Shown: positions 35,782 to 47,296 of the stretch, piece by piece | Layout of the letters: each line of letters begins with the position of its first letter | How positions within the stretch are numbered: position 1 is the first letter of the stretch | Assembly (NCBI GenBank): GCA_905182995.1 | Contig: CAJJDP010000010.1 | Span: 310,001 to 374,000, forward strand | Direction of reading: 5' to 3' | From: Paramecium octaurelia | Taxonomy: Eukaryota > Ciliophora > Oligohymenophorea > Peniculida > Parameciidae | Length of the DNA stretch: 64,000 nucleotides | The notes under the pieces: model-generated | The model's input: only the letters and a program-made list of their open reading frames with translations | Told to the model about the DNA's origin: nothing | Database searches by the model: none | Program-made: the position numbers and the translations under genes

Positions 35782-36329
35782 TATTAAATTAAAATATTAT
35801 TAAATTATAGAAAAAGTAAGGAGTTAATATTCAATAATCTATTACAATGTACTTTAAAAGATTAAATGTGTTTAAATTTATTCTGCAAAATATATAACTT
35901 AAATAACTTCCTAATGAATTATTTTATTAAATATTTAATAATATTAGTTATAAATTAATGTTATAAAACTATTAAAGGTTAATAGTAAACATATAATAAT
36001 AATTAAATTTAAAAGAAGTAAAAACAAAACCAAGTTAAAATGCAAGATGATCTAGCAAATTCTTATTAATTTTTCTAATTTGAAGACTGAAATTTTAATA
36101 TAATCAAGCTTTGAAATTTAAATTTCCACTTTCAATCACATCAATGTAATTCACTTATATATAAACTTTGAAATTTATAAAACTATTTTATATGTTTATA
36201 TATTATACTATATATGTACCAAAGTAGGTATAACTCAAGAATCTAAATTTATTTCTCATGATATCCTTAATTATACATATTAATCATTAGAATAACAATA
36301 AAACTGAATCTAAATAAAATAAATATAAA
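35782..36329. other. AT-rich gap
   Basis: About 550 bp, extremely AT-rich, with no coding-like or structured sequence seen. Confidence 0.5.
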
Positions 36330-38351
36330 TCAAATCATGATCTTTAGTTGCTCGCAATATTTTTATATTTAAGCATAATTTTGTGAATCCTGATATTCTA
36401 TGTATCGTTCATAACTAAACTCTTTATTTTCACATACTAGTACAGGTAGTTGAGTTATTATGATTGAAGCCTTTAACGAGAGCTAGAGTTTTAACCATTC
36501 AATGGGTTCTCTTGATACTCCTCTTTTTTCAACAACAGCTAGAAGTAATTAATCCTTCAAGTAAGATAAACAAATTGGTTGAATATTTGAATCTAAATCG
36601 TCATTAAGAAACCACAATACTTTTTCTCTCTTAGTTTTATCAAGTTAGTTAGCTTTGGTCTGAGAAGCATTCATAAGAAGAATCATTTCATTTCTGACTA
36701 GACAATTATCAGATTTGATACGAGTTAAGAATTTCAGATATTCTCTGGAATTGCATACTTCCTTCCATTGAGCTATATTGAATGAGTTTATTTGGGCTTC
36801 AAGAAATTTTTCAACATCTAATCTAAGTTAAAGCATCCTTTTGAATACCAGAAATAAGGGAATAATCCAAAAGTTTTGTAGTGCATCCAAGAACTCAATA
36901 GCTTTGGCAACAGTTTAACCGATAATGTTAATGCATTCCAGTGATCTTAAATAATTTTAAGTGAGAATCTCAATTTCGACTTGAGGCCTTTTAATTAATT
37001 AGATGTAATTGTCTGGCTGAGCGAATTAATCAGAATGTTAAGCAGGTGAATTGGAGTCTTGAGATAGACGCCTCAAACTTCGAGCCTTATATTGTTTAAT
37101 AGCCATTCTAATAGAACTTACTCTTGATCTCATTTTATCACATTCGATTTCTTATTGTGAGAGTCTTCGATTAAGTTTTTTATCTTCAGAATCATCAATT
37201 CTTTAAGTTAGACCGTTACCAGATAGATTGGATCCAGTTCTAAGACTTCGAAGATCGCAACTTAATTGAAAAGTATGATCTGATTGTTTGGTAGCAAATT
37301 TAAGTTTCATTTTACTATTTGAAAAGAAGTTGTTGATAGGTTTAGTATTTTTGACCGAAGGATTGGATCTTTGCTTGTATTCTTCAATAAATTTATTTTT
37401 ATACAAAGATGAAATTTTGCTGAGAAGAGATTAATTAGAAGTAGATTGATTGCTATTAGATGTACTTTCAGGTACAAATAATGAATTTCTTTAAGTTTTC
37501 CTGCTCGATTATTTACTACTAAGTCGAGAAGCAGGTCTGATTTTGAGATCTGACATTGATCTAACTTCATATAATTTTAGGATTGTTTTGCATTTAGGAT
37601 CATCTCTAAATGCTGAATGATGAGGTATTTAGTCCCAGGGAATGGGATTTTCAGGATTTAGAAGTTGTTATAACAGAGAAATGATAGATTGTTTTTTAGT
37701 AGTTACTAATGAAACAAGGTCTAGTTTTCCTCCATTCACCCATAATGAAATGCGTTTGTTGATTTCGTTTATTATAAATGATCCATTAGTCATCACTAAG
37801 TACATGATACCTAAGGACCATTAATATTATGATAGACATTGTTTGCCTTTCAGAATCATAGGGTTCCAATAAGCACAATAATTCTCTGTCCTCTTTCTTA
37901 ACCCAAAGTCTAATACCACTATGGAATCACCATTGCGCATAATATTCTCAAGGGTACAATCCCTGGGTGGCTAACCTTTGTATATGTCATATGCAAAATA
38001 TATTCTAAGAAGATGCTATAAGTTTCCACCTGTCAGTTACCAATCTACGCAATTATCGAATAAGACATCCGTAAAGGTTGGTGTTCTTATTACCTAAACT
38101 ATCATTGGAAGCAGATTGTAAACTGGTTTAACAAACTTCCCTTCAATCTTAGATTTCACTCTTTAATGCTATTCTAAAAATCTCAGTTCCTGTTCTATAG
38201 AGGCTGTGTCGTTGAATCTTGCTATCAACACCTATTCATTAGACAATCTGATATGACCGCGAAAGGCTGACCATTATTATCCTTTCCAAATAGGAAATGT
38301 AATTACATAAGCACACATATATATAAACAAATTATTTGGGTGATTTTTCAT
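36330..38351 (-). CDS. Degenerate protein kinase (likely pseudokinase)
   Basis: Intronless, 673 residues from ATG 38351; the frame stays open to another ATG at 38393. The N-terminal 230 residues align with a kinase fold: IRLSNEQVLIARFND (beta3, Arg where Lys is usual), GGNLQHLLRIYFAYDIY, RDCTLENIM in the catalytic-loop position and VVLDFGLRKRTENYC with an intact DFG. The catalytic loop keeps Asp and Asn but has Thr in place of the usual Lys, and the His of HRD is gone. A weak APE-like block and WSLGIMYLVM follow. The remaining 430 residues are Ser/Arg-rich, then helical (FKRMLQLRLDVEKFLEAQIN). Divergence suggests regulatory rather than catalytic use. Confidence 0.7.
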
Positions 38352-38391
38352 ATAATGATATCCTGCATGAAATTGGATCACAATAATAAAC

Positions 38392-38841
38392 ATGCAAAAA
38401 AAAAAACGAGGACGACCAAAAAAATAATAACAAAAATAATAAAATGTCAGTCCAACCCACCGATCAATCTCTCTTAGAGATAGTAAATAGCAAGATCGCT
38501 AATGTACCACACCTTAGTATGACAAGATCATGGCCCAAATCAAAGAGACTTATGCCTCCTTAAATGATGCCAAACTCCAAAAGTAGCAAACATCACCATC
38601 TCAAAAAAAGACACAAAAAATTGACAAAGCCAATAAAAAGTTGAAACGAATTTCCAGGCATACCAGAAAACCAATCACAAAAGAGTAGAAGGTTAAGGTG
38701 GAATCTCAGGAATTATAAGAGAATGTAGAAAAACTCAAAGCCAAGTTTAGTCAAATATTTAAGAAATTTATCGAAAATGTAAAGGGAGAAATTCTAAAGA
38801 CCGAATAGGAGTTATTGAAAATATCACATCATAATTTCTGA
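38392..38841 (+). CDS. AT-hook coiled-coil protein
   Basis: Intronless, 149 residues. It opens with a classical AT-hook, KKKRGRPKK, at residues 3-11, which binds the minor groove of A/T-rich DNA. The rest is Lys/Gln-rich and helical (VKVESQELQENVEKLKAKFS, FKKFIENVKGEILKTEQEL), so it may dimerise. In a genome this AT-rich, binding would be broad; an architectural chromatin role is likely. It is divergent from the degenerate kinase with 40 bp or less between starts, and its last 18 bp overlap the end of the convergent gene on the minus strand. Confidence 0.75.
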
Positions 38842-39405
38842 ATTTTTACAGAAAGCCAGATTAATTTAATTCGATTACTTCCATTATCCAATAAAAATAG
38901 ACTTAAATTCTTTCCAATATTAAAATTTCTATTCCGGCTTATCTGAATCTAATTGATTTTCCTTATGTTTATTTGAGATGTAATCTACATAATTGTTATT
39001 CTATATTTCCCTTATAAGTAGGATTAATTTTGTTATTATTAATTTTTACTAATCAGCCATTTTGTCTTCTTTATAAATTTCATTATTACGCAATTTTTAT
39101 TATCATTTTTTGATTTCATGTAATCTTGGTGACTGAAGTTTATATTAGGCTGAATTTCTTAGACCTATAATTCATATATAATTTGGATAGCCCTTAATTC
39201 TCAATTATTTCTTGGCATCATGAGTTTTAACTCTAATTCTATTCTTTTTAACACCAATAGACTGCAATATAATGAAATTTTCACTCCATCTGTCACTTTA
39301 TCAAAAAATGTATTAAATTCCACCTAGGACCTACCCCATCATGCATAAAGCATTACTAAAAACGGGCTCTTCTTTCTGTATTTCATATTCTAAACTATTC
39401 TCCAT
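38824..39405 (-). CDS. Probable multi-exon gene, product unknown
   Basis: Coding-like blocks follow each other on the minus strand: MENSLEYEIQKEEPVFSNAL from ATG 39405, DRWSENFIILQSIGVKKNRI with RVKTHDAKKQLRIKGYPNYI, then LQVQEIQPNINFSHQDYMKS, and finally HKENQLDSDKPEQKFQYWKE to TGA 38824-38826. The first join (39 nt intron) keeps frame; the later joins could not be settled by eye, so boundaries are approximate and it could be a decayed gene. No family is recognised. It overlaps the AT-hook gene tail by 18 bp. Confidence 0.45.
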
Positions 39406-39474
39406 TAAATTATAGTATTCTTATTCCTTTTGAATTAATATGTATCCTCACAATAAATTAATAATTATATAAAT

Positions 39475-39633
39475 ATGGCAAGAGCATTTCAAATTATTTC
39501 GAGAATATCAGGAATTATAGGAGTTCCCCTTGGATTATGGGCTGGCTTCATTACTAGGGATGAACAATATTTCCCATCTCAAAATAGAATGGAAGAAATA
39601 TATTAAGAATATATACAGAGAAAGTAATAGTGA
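39475..39633 (+). CDS. Small membrane protein, unknown
   Basis: Intronless, 52 residues. A basic N-terminus (MARAFQIISR) leads into one hydrophobic helix (ISGIIGVPLGLWAGFI) and a polar Gln/Glu/Arg tail. Codon use is balanced for this genome (GCA, GTT, CCC, CTT, GGA and GGC). The shape resembles small mitochondrial or ER single-pass proteins, but no family is recognised. It ends 15 bp from the stop of the convergent kelch-BTB gene. Confidence 0.6.
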
Positions 39634-39648
39634 TTAAATAAAAATATA

Positions 39649-41327
39649 TCAACATTTTTTTTATATTATCTCTAAAAGTATTTCTGGTTCTTATGCTAAT
39701 TTTATAAAATCTTTTCTTCTCTTTATAGTTGAGATATTATCCACTAACTATTTCATTGTTTGAATTCTTAATAATCGACAATTATATCTAAAATGTATTT
39801 ATATATAATACATACTTTTTTGAAAATAATATTAACTCTATGACATTATTGCAATTTATCTTTCGTATTAGTTACTCTTCACACAGATATTTCAACCTTT
39901 ACATTAGATACTAATCAGACAATATGATCAAACTCAGCAACCTGGTTGTGTTTAAACAAGAGTCCAATTAATCAGTATATATATATTGTAACATGTCCAT
40001 AAAAGTCTGATGGCAACATTCAGTAATCTCTATGTAGATTTGCTCTTTGTCTCTGAATTCTTCAAAAAATAGATTCTAGAAATGCTCACTCCTGGCTCCT
40101 AAAATGCAGCGATTGGCATAGATTTAATGATCCTCCACAATGAATACAACATCACTCATCTAAGGATTATTGATTAAAGATCTTAAATCCTATATGAAGC
40201 TGGACCTAGGAACCTAGGCATTCTTGAATTCTAATTTGTATATATCACTCAATAGCTCATCCCCATCATATCCACCAAAGACATACAGAGAATCATTGTA
40301 TAATTAAAATACCATAGAAGATCTTCCCTTTGGAGGCTCATGTACTTCTAATTTCTTCCAGGTCTTACTTCCAAATTCAAATTCATATAGATCATTCAAT
40401 CTTGCCTACCCATTGAATCCTCCAAACAACAACAATTTATTTTGATAAACTTCAGATGTGTGGAACTAATAAAATACATTCTTATATTACATATCTAGGA
40501 CATGGAATTGTACCATGTTGACTTATTCTTTTGACTTTTCCTGTGAAGATATTTATTTTATAAAAGTCATTCAATCTATTAACCCCATCGAATCCACCAA
40601 ATATGTATATTTAGTTATTGAATGTACTAAAAGAAGGACAAGAACGAGCAGAGGGAATGTCCCCTATCAACTACAATTTATTCCACACCTATTCCTCAAA
40701 ATCCCAAACATATGCATCATTTAGATAATGACTTCCATCACATCCTCCAAATATCAGCATTTTAGTTTAATAAGCACCACAAGCTATGCCAAATCTTTCA
40801 GAAGGACACTAACCAGTAGGTTCAATCTTTTTCCATTGAAGAGTCTTAAGATTGAGAGAATAAAAATCATTCAACCATAATAATCCATCACACCCACCAA
40901 ACACATACATGTGACCCTTATATTAGATTGCCCCATTATTTTCTCTGGCACTTGGCTTTTGACCTGATGTGTTTAAACGTTGCCACTAATTAGAACCAAA
41001 TGAATATCTATGAACATCATCCAATCTCCCATTAAATGTGAATCCACCAAAGATATACAAAAAATCCTCATACGTAACCCAAGAACAATTGTTTCTTTAG
41101 TTTGGTACTACTTAATCAAATCTATCTAATCGTTCCCAAGTCTATTGATCAAAATATTCGCAATCATCGATTTCGAGTTCATCATGTTTTATATACATGG
41201 AAACTGAATGGAATCTCTCATCTATTTCAAATTCTCTGTCAACTCTATGGGATTGATTTATTTGCTATCTCATTAACGCCCTCTTAACTCTTAAATTGTC
41301 TTGTTCTGATGATAATCTTCTATTCAT
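39649..41327 (-). CDS. Kelch-repeat BTB-BACK protein (LZTR1-like layout)
   Basis: About 541 residues, introns of 25 and 28 nt. Residues 65-360 hold six kelch blades with the GG doublet and Tyr/Trp spacing, for example LYIFGGFTFNGRLDDVHRY, MYVFGGCDGLLWLNDFYSL, MLIFGGCDGSHYLNDAYVWD, LLLFGGFNGQARLNDLYEF and LYVFGGYDGDELLSDIYKL. A BTB/POZ domain follows (SDVVFIVEDHQIYANRCILG, FFEEFRDKEQIYIEITE) with a BACK-like helical end. BTB-kelch proteins recruit substrates to cullin-3 ligases; the kelch-first order recalls LZTR1, which has two BTB domains. Here there is one. It also sits tail-to-tail with the small membrane gene. Confidence 0.9.
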
Positions 41328-43055
41328 TTAAAAATAATATATAATTATTAAAAACAAGTCTAAGTATTTTACAACAAAATTTTCGATGGCTGTCCATTTA
41401 TGATATAATATAAATTGCAGTTGATTAATTCCCAACTCCTTTCATCAAAAAGAAAATGTATAATTTAATTACTCATAATATATATTGTTGTGTAAATAAA
41501 TTATAATATATTTAATTTTCAATTTACCAACATAATAATGAAATCAAGAATTTTCAAAATAAGACAAACTTATCTTTTCTTTCTAATTATTAACATATCA
41601 TCTTACTGCTATGACTTCAATTCAAAAGAACAATATCTCTTGTTTTACTTAGCAACTTAGGATTATTTCATTAAGAATTCTTATATAATGACAATCCATA
41701 TTTATCAATGATTATTCATAGTTGTTCTTTGCAGATTTCAAAGTTTGGCACTAGGGAATATAATTAAATTTATAGGTTCCATGATTCACAAAATAAATCC
41801 ATAAAAGCATAAGAATTAAGACTCGAAAGTGTGAATTGCGTTATTTATTTTATATTATGTAGCTCAGAACATTTATGACATAATTTTTATATTATTTTAT
41901 ATTTAATGTAATTGAAAGATTTATTATAAAGTTTCAACTTTTTTCATTGTGATTGTGATCTTATTTAATATCTATTTTTAAAACAATCTGATTGAGATAT
42001 TCCTAATAGGATAGAGCCATTATATAATTTTTATTATAACAAGGGTAATTTTAAAACTATGATATACAAAGATCAGGAACAATTCTAATCTAAAGAATAA
42101 CATCTAACCTAAGAGGAAATTATGGATTTAACTATTGAAATCTTAAATTATTTTAATTGTTTAAATTAAGTCTCAACTTCCTTATACTGATTTACAACTT
42201 GGTTACTCTGATATCTAATGTTTCATCATTTTTCTCAATTGTATATACTACTATTATAATAACCAATTACAGCTCTTTTATATTTTAATCTAAACAATAA
42301 TCAGAAATAAATTCATTTTTTCCAGATCATAGTCACCGAAAAATGATAAAATCATTATATTTTCTTTGCACTACACCTACTATTTACTATCTTTTTGGTC
42401 ATTATACTCTTAAATTAATAAAACATAATTTAAAGCTGCTCCAACTTCGGGATTGATTAAAGCAGCTCAAAATAAATTTGAGATTTACTACTATTTTGTT
42501 AATTTACTTATTAAAAGGATGTATAAATACTAAATAAATGAAATTACACAAACTGTATGACTGAAAGTAGATAATTCCTTTGGCTTATTTAACAAAATTG
42601 TTAAAAATGGATCTAAAAATATAAAATCAAAATTCAAGTTAGAAAATTTTTAATTTACAATAGCACTCTATACAATAAAGTCTAGTTGAATTAATCAGAG
42701 CATAAATTCAACTTGTAAGATTGATTAATCAATTAAATTAATATTTCAACAAAATTTTGAAGTACTTTACCTTTTGTAAATTAGAATTCTCCATTTAATT
42801 TCTGTAGTTCGAAGGACAATACTTGATACAAGTATATAATTATTTTTAGAAATATAATTTTAATAATTCCAACCACGTTTAATGTTTATAATGATGTATA
42901 CTATCGAGATATAAATTATACTGATACTTATACTGAAACTATTCCTTTGATATTAAGAATATAATAATTAAATGCTAATATACTGTTTTCTCCAAGATAT
43001 TTTACCTCAACTAGTTACTTGAATTTTATTTAATTAATCTGCAATAAAATTTAAG
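41328..43055. other. Long AT-rich gap with decayed-looking ORFs
   Basis: 1.7 kb without a convincing gene. Plus-strand stretches look coding but lie in different frames with no clean joins: about 41538-41730 (MKSRIFKIRQTYLFFLII, then FNSKEQYLLFYLATQDYF), about 41735-41880 (GTREYNQIYRFHDSQNKS), about 42010-42190 (KDQEQFQSKEQHLTQEEIMD), about 42190-42560 (GLIKAAQNKFEIYYYFVNLL) and about 42607-42905 (HSIQQSLVELIRAQIQLVRL). A hydrophobic N-terminus and several helical pieces suggest an old membrane-protein gene. No family is recognised. Confidence 0.35.
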
Positions 43056-44517
43056 ATGAGTTAAGAAATCTTCAAAAGTGATAATTAGAAAGTACAGTTA
43101 TTGAATGAAGGTCCTTAGAGTATGAGATTAGTTAATTCAGAAACTAAATAAATAATTACCTAAGTAATTGATATCTATTAATATATATAGCAACCAGTGA
43201 TTGAAATTTCATAACAAAAAACACTAATATAAACCTAAAACGAAGCACCATTGAAACAAATATAATAATTGCCACCCCCAAGGATTTAAAGCCAAAATGT
43301 TTTAAGACAGAACATGTAAATACCATAGGTGTCATATCCCGGCACCTATAGTGTACAACAAAATTGCTAATAAGCACCTCCCCTGTGCATGAACTTAGTA
43401 GTTGTATCAAAGGAAGAGATAGAGACTCCTTGGAGATTGGAATGTGAATATCTTTAATCTATAATTGCTGATTTGGAAAGAAGAAAGGAAGGCAAGGTAG
43501 TTGAGAAGGTAGTAGTGGAGAAGGTGACTGACAACACTCGAGTGGAGTAACTGGAATCCTAATTACGCTCTTTGAGATAGGAGAATGAAAATCTTAAAAG
43601 TTAAATGATGTAGATGAGAAATAATTATGAATCTCAGATATAGAGTTTACGAGGAGACATATCATTACACAGTGCCAATGCTGCAGATGCAAATTCAATG
43701 TAGGCTGAGTTCTTTGCATTGAGAACTCAATTAGAAGACTAGATTGCAGGACTAAGAAGACAATTAGCTGATCTGGAACTTCTTTATGCTCAATCGCAGA
43801 GTGACAATGAAAGATTAAAACAATTAATTTAAAATAAAGATGCAGAGATCCAACAACTAAGATTGTAATTGTCCCAATTGCAGACCAGTGCTCAGGATAC
43901 AAGTTAATTGAGGGACCTAGACAATTAGTTGAGATTGGCCAGAGATGAAATCTCCAGATTAGAAAGATTACTGCAATAAGCCAACCAAGACATTTTGAAT
44001 TGGAAGAACAAGTACACCACTATAGAATAGGAATCCTACAGCAAAAACAATGAACTCATTATGCAATTGAGAGATTTAGAGGTAATACGTAATGATAGTC
44101 ATAATTAGAATAAATTGGCCATGGTTACAGTCGAATTGGATAGATTATAAGCATAATTGTAAAGTAAGGATTCAGAACTTGAAGATTGGAAATATAGATA
44201 CACTCAATTAGAATCACAAGGAACTACTGTGATTTAAGAGAAAGTGACATATTTGTCATAGGAAGTTGAAGTCTGGAAATAAAAGTTCATTAAAACTAAT
44301 CATGAATACAACAAATGTTAAGAAGAGTTGACTATGTGTTAAGCTGAATTGGAATCCCTCAAAAAGAGTTAATAGAAGAAAGTTATAAATCGTTATATTC
44401 TAGGAAGTCGTCGTGACCTCGAGAACAGTCACTTCAAGAACAGGTAACACCGTATCTGTTACAGGAGGGACAACTGGATCTTAATCCTAAATAAGAAGAA
44501 CCGGTTAGTAAGAGTGA
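43056..44517 (+). CDS. Coiled-coil cytoskeletal protein with Val-Lys-Glu motif
   Basis: About 479 residues, one 22-nt intron near the 3' end. Residues 1-130 are Gln/Pro-rich. A short EGKVVEKVVVEKV motif at about 150 recalls the valine/lysine/glutamate repeats of alveolins and epiplasmins. Then an almost unbroken coiled coil runs to about 440 (QLESQLRSLRQENENLKSQM, QLEDQIAGLRRQLADLELLY, ISRLERLLQQANQDILNWKN). After the intron the tail is Thr/Ser/Val-rich (VVVTSRTVTSRTGNTVSVTG). This plan fits a cortical or basal-body filament protein. Assignment to a named family would need a profile search. It is followed 29 bp later by the START gene. Confidence 0.75.
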
Positions 44518-44546
44518 CATTTTCATTTATATAAGAATATTAATTT

Positions 44547-45279
44547 ATGATTTAATCAGAAATTTATGATATTGAAGCTTATATGCAGATTGGACAAGGT
44601 TTTTGTGTTTACTCATATTAGAGGGGTATTAATTCTTGAAAAAAATTGCTCCTTTGACTTAAGAAAACCAATGGTAACTATTTTCAGAGGAAGGTGGATT
44701 TAAGATTCACATACGTCCAGATCCAGAAACTGGTTTATGTTTGACACGAGGAGAAGGCTTTTTACCATATACTGTAGATGAAATATTTGCGATCATCGAA
44801 GACATACCAATCAGACCCAAGTATGACGGAATCTGCGAATCTGTAAATCAAATTCTTAAAAAACTAGGGTCAAATCATTAGGAGATTCTCTGATGAATTA
44901 ATGCTATTCTATTAAAAGTTTAAATCCATGTTTTTTGTCATCAGCTCAAGAGACTTTGTTGTTATATCCAGAAAAATTGTTGAAGGTGATTTCACATATG
45001 CTATTGGGAAATCATTGGAACATCCCAATCATCCACCTGTTAAAGGTGTTGTAAGAGGAGATCTGAAAATTGGGGGATGGATTCTTGAAAAAAGAGAAGG
45101 AGTATTATTTATAAATTAATAAATTTAATTAGGGTACATTTTGTATTTTTGTTACATGGGCTGATCCGAAAGGAATGTTACCAAAGAAAGCAGTTAATAT
45201 TGTTGCTGGGGCCCAAGGAAAAGTTGTATAACAAATTAAATTACTATTGGATGAAAGAAAGAAAAATGTAAATAAATGA
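44547..45279 (+). CDS. START-domain lipid-transfer-type protein
   Basis: About 217 residues, introns of 23, 25 and 31 nt. The protein is essentially one START domain. A helix opens it (GYQFLKKIAPLTQENQWQLF), then GFKIHIRPDPETGLCLTRGE. The block VDEIFAIIEDIPIRPKYDGI precedes the family hallmark VISSRDFVVISRKI, followed by HPPVKGVVRGDLKIGGWILE and FCIFVTWADPKGMLPKKAVN. START domains hold one lipid in a deep pocket closed by the C-terminal helix (IKLLLDERKKN). The short stand-alone form resembles PCTP and StARD proteins. Ligand unknown. No signal peptide. Confidence 0.9.
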
Positions 45280-45585
45280 ATATCAATTTATTCTAATTAC
45301 AATTTGTTTCACTCTAAATTCCTTCTACTCTAGAAACTCTCCAAGAATAGATCCAATTTAAGTAGATATATAAGGATATCAGAATATTCGATATTATTCT
45401 ACTCAAAAAAATAATTTATTTTTAAAGAATTAGAATCTAAAAATAGTATTCTTTCTAAAATCCTGTCAAGTATCAAAACTGGTGCTTGACAGTCCTATCT
45501 ATAGGTAATACTTCATATTTATAATTTATATTGATACATATTCTATATTTCACACTGATTACCCTGATTGACTAAAACTAATCTT
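45280..45585. other. Gap between convergent genes with a stem-loop
   Basis: About 300 bp. It contains an 8-bp perfect inverted repeat, CTGTCAAG (45463-45470) and CTTGACAG (45485-45492), around a 14-nt loop. No ORF is supported. It could be a 3'-end or small-RNA structure, or chance. Confidence 0.4.
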
Positions 45586-45947
45586 TCAAAATACTTACAA
45601 TTTTCTCCACAACTAAATGATCCCTGTTGATGCCATTACTGAGTTTGCAAATACAAGCATAAACTATCGAGGCTTGAGAATCCAGCACCATCTATTTTAC
45701 AGATTACGTCTAACCTTGCAAAGAGAGTTCCTGACATTGCGATCACAGTCTATTGAACTGGATTTATTGTATCTACAGGCTTCTTAATGATATCGTATAT
45801 GTTAGCCACTGATATCCCGCATTTTGCCAAAGGACAATAGAAAAATATTGTGAATGGCCCTTTCTCTGCTTAAAACCATCTCACCATAAATTATGGCCAG
45901 AATGTCTGAGCACAAACGAATGCTTGTAATTTCTTTATAGGTCCCAT
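45586..45947 (-). CDS. Mitochondrial pyruvate carrier (MPC) subunit
   Basis: About 112 residues, one 23-nt intron starting GTTA. The MPC signature is readable: GPFTIFFYCPLAKCGISVAN where the family has HPAGPKTxFFWAPxxKWGL, then IYDIIKKPVDTINPVQQTVI, and after the intron FARWCWILKPRQFMLVFANS with GIIQLWRKL at the end, all in family order with three short membrane helices. The C-terminal part fits MPC2 better than MPC1. MPC heterodimers import pyruvate across the mitochondrial inner membrane. The canonical Trp of FWAP is replaced by Tyr-Cys-Pro here. The stop follows shortly after the third helix; an alternative splice could extend the tail. Confidence 0.82.
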
Positions 45948-46554
45948 AAAACTTTATTTAAATGTTATATTTATATCTTATTACCTTTCGCTATTAGAAT
46001 GTCAATTTATGATTCAAAAATACACTTATGATTAAGAATAATAAGGCGCATTATAATTTGAATTCAAAATAGTGTATTTGCATATTATAAGCTAAAATGG
46101 ACTTTATATTGGATTTTGCTTATTAATTTTCCAAATAATTAGTAAACAGCTGATCTTCATAGAATTGAACATTCTAAGCAGTTGCATAGTCTAAATAAAA
46201 TCATAAATATAATAGAATTTTGGCAAAATTGTAAAATTCCTATATAAATATTTGCTATTTAACATTATATGATTTCTATAGTTTTAATTTAAAAATAAGA
46301 TGAATTTTTATCATTTCTAGACAACTAAATATTCCCATATAATTCTCAATCAAAGGATAAAAAAGGAAAGATAATCATTGAAGTCTAAAAGGCGGTTTTC
46401 ATATGAATAACAAATTATGAGGTAAAAATGGTAATTAATTTCATATTAGCATCTATAAGTATTCTCTTTTAGATTTTAATATTTATAAAACATGAATTTA
46501 TATAAATTTTGAATAGAAGAATAATATTTTAAAGTACACGTATTATTAATTAAA
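45948..46554. other. Divergent intergenic region
   Basis: About 600 bp between divergent starts, very AT-rich. No coding or structured sequence recognised; promoter elements for both genes presumably lie here. Confidence 0.5.
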
Positions 46555-47087
46555 ATGAAAATTCTTTTCGTTTTTGTGACATTGATTTTCCTCTTAGAGG
46601 CAGCTAAAAAAAAGAAAAAGACTGACGACAGAAGACCAACAACTGTTGAAGCTTTACTTTATTGCAATAGTTGCTAAGCAATCGTTCGAGAAACATTAAA
46701 GAAAGTTAAAACATCAACCAGGGAATCCGATATTACTGATGCTCTATCTGAGATGTGCCAAATGAAAAATTTCAGTGTTTATGAATATCCTCCCCCCGAT
46801 ATGAAAAAGGGATGTGAAGCATTTATGTCTGGATGGTCAGAGGAAGTCACTGAAGCATTAATGAACAGAAAAGGAAATGATACAATTGAAGATGAAATTT
46901 GCTACAAATTAACTAATGTAATCTATTTATTACTACCTTTAATTAGTCATGTAAAGACATTGAAAAAGGATAGAGAAAACAAAATGATGATTATGTCACT
47001 ATTAATGGAAAGAAAGTAAAAATGGGAGATGATGGCAAAGTTGATATCAATATGAACAAACCAGCTCCAGATGATGATGATTTATGA
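46555..47087 (+). CDS. Secreted or ER saposin/canopy-like protein
   Basis: About 167 residues, one 29-nt intron. A clear signal peptide (MKILFVFVTLIFLLEAA) is followed by a poly-Lys stretch. Six cysteines in a saposin-like pattern follow: LLYCNSCQAIVRE, DALSEMCQMKNF, KKGCEAF, EDEICYKLTNSC. The paired C-x2-C start and the later single cysteines resemble canopy (CNPY) proteins of the ER, which have saposin-type folds and act with chaperones on receptors. The protein ends PDDDDL, an acidic tail that could be a divergent ER-retrieval signal. Assignment to canopy is probable rather than certain. Confidence 0.72.
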
Positions 47088-47296
47088 TATAAATAATGTT
47101 TCTTAATAATATTAATAATTAAATTTATATAGCTGTTAATATTAGTGATTATTTAGTATTTATAATTCTTGAAAAAACTGAATAAATAAATTAGACTTGA
47201 TAGCGAATTCAATTATTCAAACTTGAACAAAGCTGGGATAAATTGAAATTGTGTTATGCATTTATACTTTATAACGCGATGTATATATATATATAA

